A stretch of DNA of 49,810 nucleotides. Origin: Acetobacteraceae bacterium (GTDB lineage Bacteria > Pseudomonadota > Alphaproteobacteria > Zavarziniales > Zavarziniaceae). The DNA is taken from positions 1 through 49,810 of the forward strand of contig CANCOY010000008.1 in assembly GCA_947379865.1 (NCBI GenBank), given 5' to 3'. Made by a program: the position numbers and the translations under genes. Positions 49,219 through 49,810 of the stretch are shown piece after piece. Under the pieces are notes generated by a model, which saw nothing but the letters and a program-made list of their open reading frames with translations, ran no database searches and was not told the DNA's origin. Numbering within the stretch: the first letter of the stretch is position 1; each line of letters starts with the position of its first letter.

Positions 49219-49810
49219 GGCCTCGCCGCGAACATCTGCATGTGGCTGGCCCGCCAGGCCAGGCGCACGGGCTCATCAGGCTGATGGCGTACCGGCTGAT
49301 CAACATTCTGTTCGATCACCACCAGTTCACCACCACTGGCGAGTGCCACAAGGGTGCGCGTCGAGGCACCAAGATAGAGCATCTCGCGGACGTGCCCCAC
49401 GGCGACGATCAGGTCAGCGTCGGGAGCAACACCGTTGGGCAGCACACGGATTTTCTCTGGCCTGATCGAAAAGGCAGCCGACGCCCCCAGCGCTGCGGCC
49501 GCCACCCCGTCAATCACGTTGGACACGCCGACAAAGCCCGCCACGAAGGGGCTTGCCGGATGTTCGTAAACGTCCGTCGGGCTGCCAATCTGTTCGATCC
49601 GACCCTCGGCGAAGACGGCCACACGATCGGCCATGGTCAGCGCCTCACCCTGGTCGTGGGTGACATAGACAAAGGTGATGCCCACCTGCTGCTGGATCGC
49701 CTTCAGTTCCACCTGCATGCGCTCACGCAGCTTGAGGTCGAGGGCACCAAGCGGCTCGTCGAGGAGGAGGACGCGGGGCCGGTTCACCAGCGCGCGGGCC
49801 AGCGCCACCC
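49215..49810 (-). CDS. ABC transporter ATP-binding protein, PotA-like, C-terminal part
   Basis: The frame enters from the right edge, so the N-terminal half with Walker A and most of the signature motif is missing. About 198 residues remain: ALARALVN after the signature, Walker B RVLLLDEPLGALD, H-loop YVTHDQGEA, then PSPTDVYEHP-like linker (SPTDVYEHPASPFVAGFVG) and a TOBE domain (SIRPEKIRVLP ... VREMLYLGASTRTLVAL). This is a CUT1/MOI-type importer ATPase of the PotA/UgpC class. It overlaps the next gene by ATGA. The apparent GTG at 49808 is internal, not a start. Confidence 0.93.
   Translation of the reverse strand, partial: VALARALVNRPRVLLLDEPLGALDLKLRERMQVELKAIQQQVGITFVYVTHDQGEALTMADRVAVFAEGRIEQIGSPTDVYEHPASPFVAGFVGVSNVIDGVAAAALGASAAFSIRPEKIRVLPNGVAPDADLIVAVGHVREMLYLGASTRTLVALASGGELVVIEQNVDQPVRHQPDEPVRLAWRASHMQMFAARP

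Noticed and set aside
1..49810. tRNA/rRNA genes, CRISPR arrays, insertion sequences or phage genes
   Set aside because: Looked for tRNA T-loops, direct repeat arrays and transposase or integrase motifs; none seen by eye.

Overview
This 49.8 kb window is a continuous stretch of high-GC chromosome from an alphaproteobacterium. The evidence is the dusB-ntrB-ntrC-ntrY-ntrX nitrogen-control locus, a fused ispDF gene, iscR next to a cysteine desulfurase with a divergent alpha/beta hydrolase, an mrcA-prfB pair, and an RNase E with a large acidic insertion in its S1 domain. Order-level placement (Rhodospirillales-like) is inference. No rRNA, tRNA, CRISPR array, prophage or insertion sequence was recognised. 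Most of the window is housekeeping backbone.

Layout. (1) 1-1472, leftward: cysE-iscR-iscS (Fe-S and cysteine supply; iscS runs off the left edge), with a candidate IscR type-1 operator over the promoter. (2) 1716-2747, rightward: alpha/beta hydrolase and a 70-aa protein. (3) 2754-6933, leftward: hpaB-type monooxygenase, a RidA-family gene, a LysR regulator, then anmK. The first three genes separate anmK from tyrS. (4) 7164-15776: tyrS, a convergent AsmA/YhdP-like protein, then glnE-bcp and a bactofilin. (5) 15798-19548, leftward: mrcA-prfB. prfB needs a programmed +1 frameshift, and a hairpin spans both the prfB and bactofilin stop codons. (6) 20171-23113: rne behind a 622-base divergent intergenic region.

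(7) 23677-33252, rightward: a closely spaced seven-gene cluster. It encodes a GH17-GT2 glucan synthase-like fusion, an MprF/LpiA-like lipid aminoacyltransferase, a DPM1-like glycosyltransferase, a small secreted protein, and a HlyD adaptor, FtsX-type permease and ATPase in DevBCA order. It looks like an envelope glycan or glycolipid synthesis, modification and export system and is the best candidate here for an undescribed pathway. (8) 33271-40624, leftward: dusB-ntrBC-ntrYX. (9) 40862-43987, rightward: a secreted RidA-like protein and a three-part protein (cyclic-nucleotide-binding domain, MalT-like helical linker, SLC13-type permease), lying between dusB and ispDF. (10) 44044-47478, rightward: ispDF-pgpA-pncC and an M20 amidohydrolase of the carbamoylase/allantoate type. 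(11) 47475-49810, leftward: a polyamine-type ABC transporter (ATPase truncated at the right edge, two permeases) convergent with the amidohydrolase.

Two accessory blocks (3932-6933 and 40862-43987) appear to interrupt gene neighbourhoods usually adjacent in this class. Each carries a RidA-family gene that lacks the catalytic arginine.
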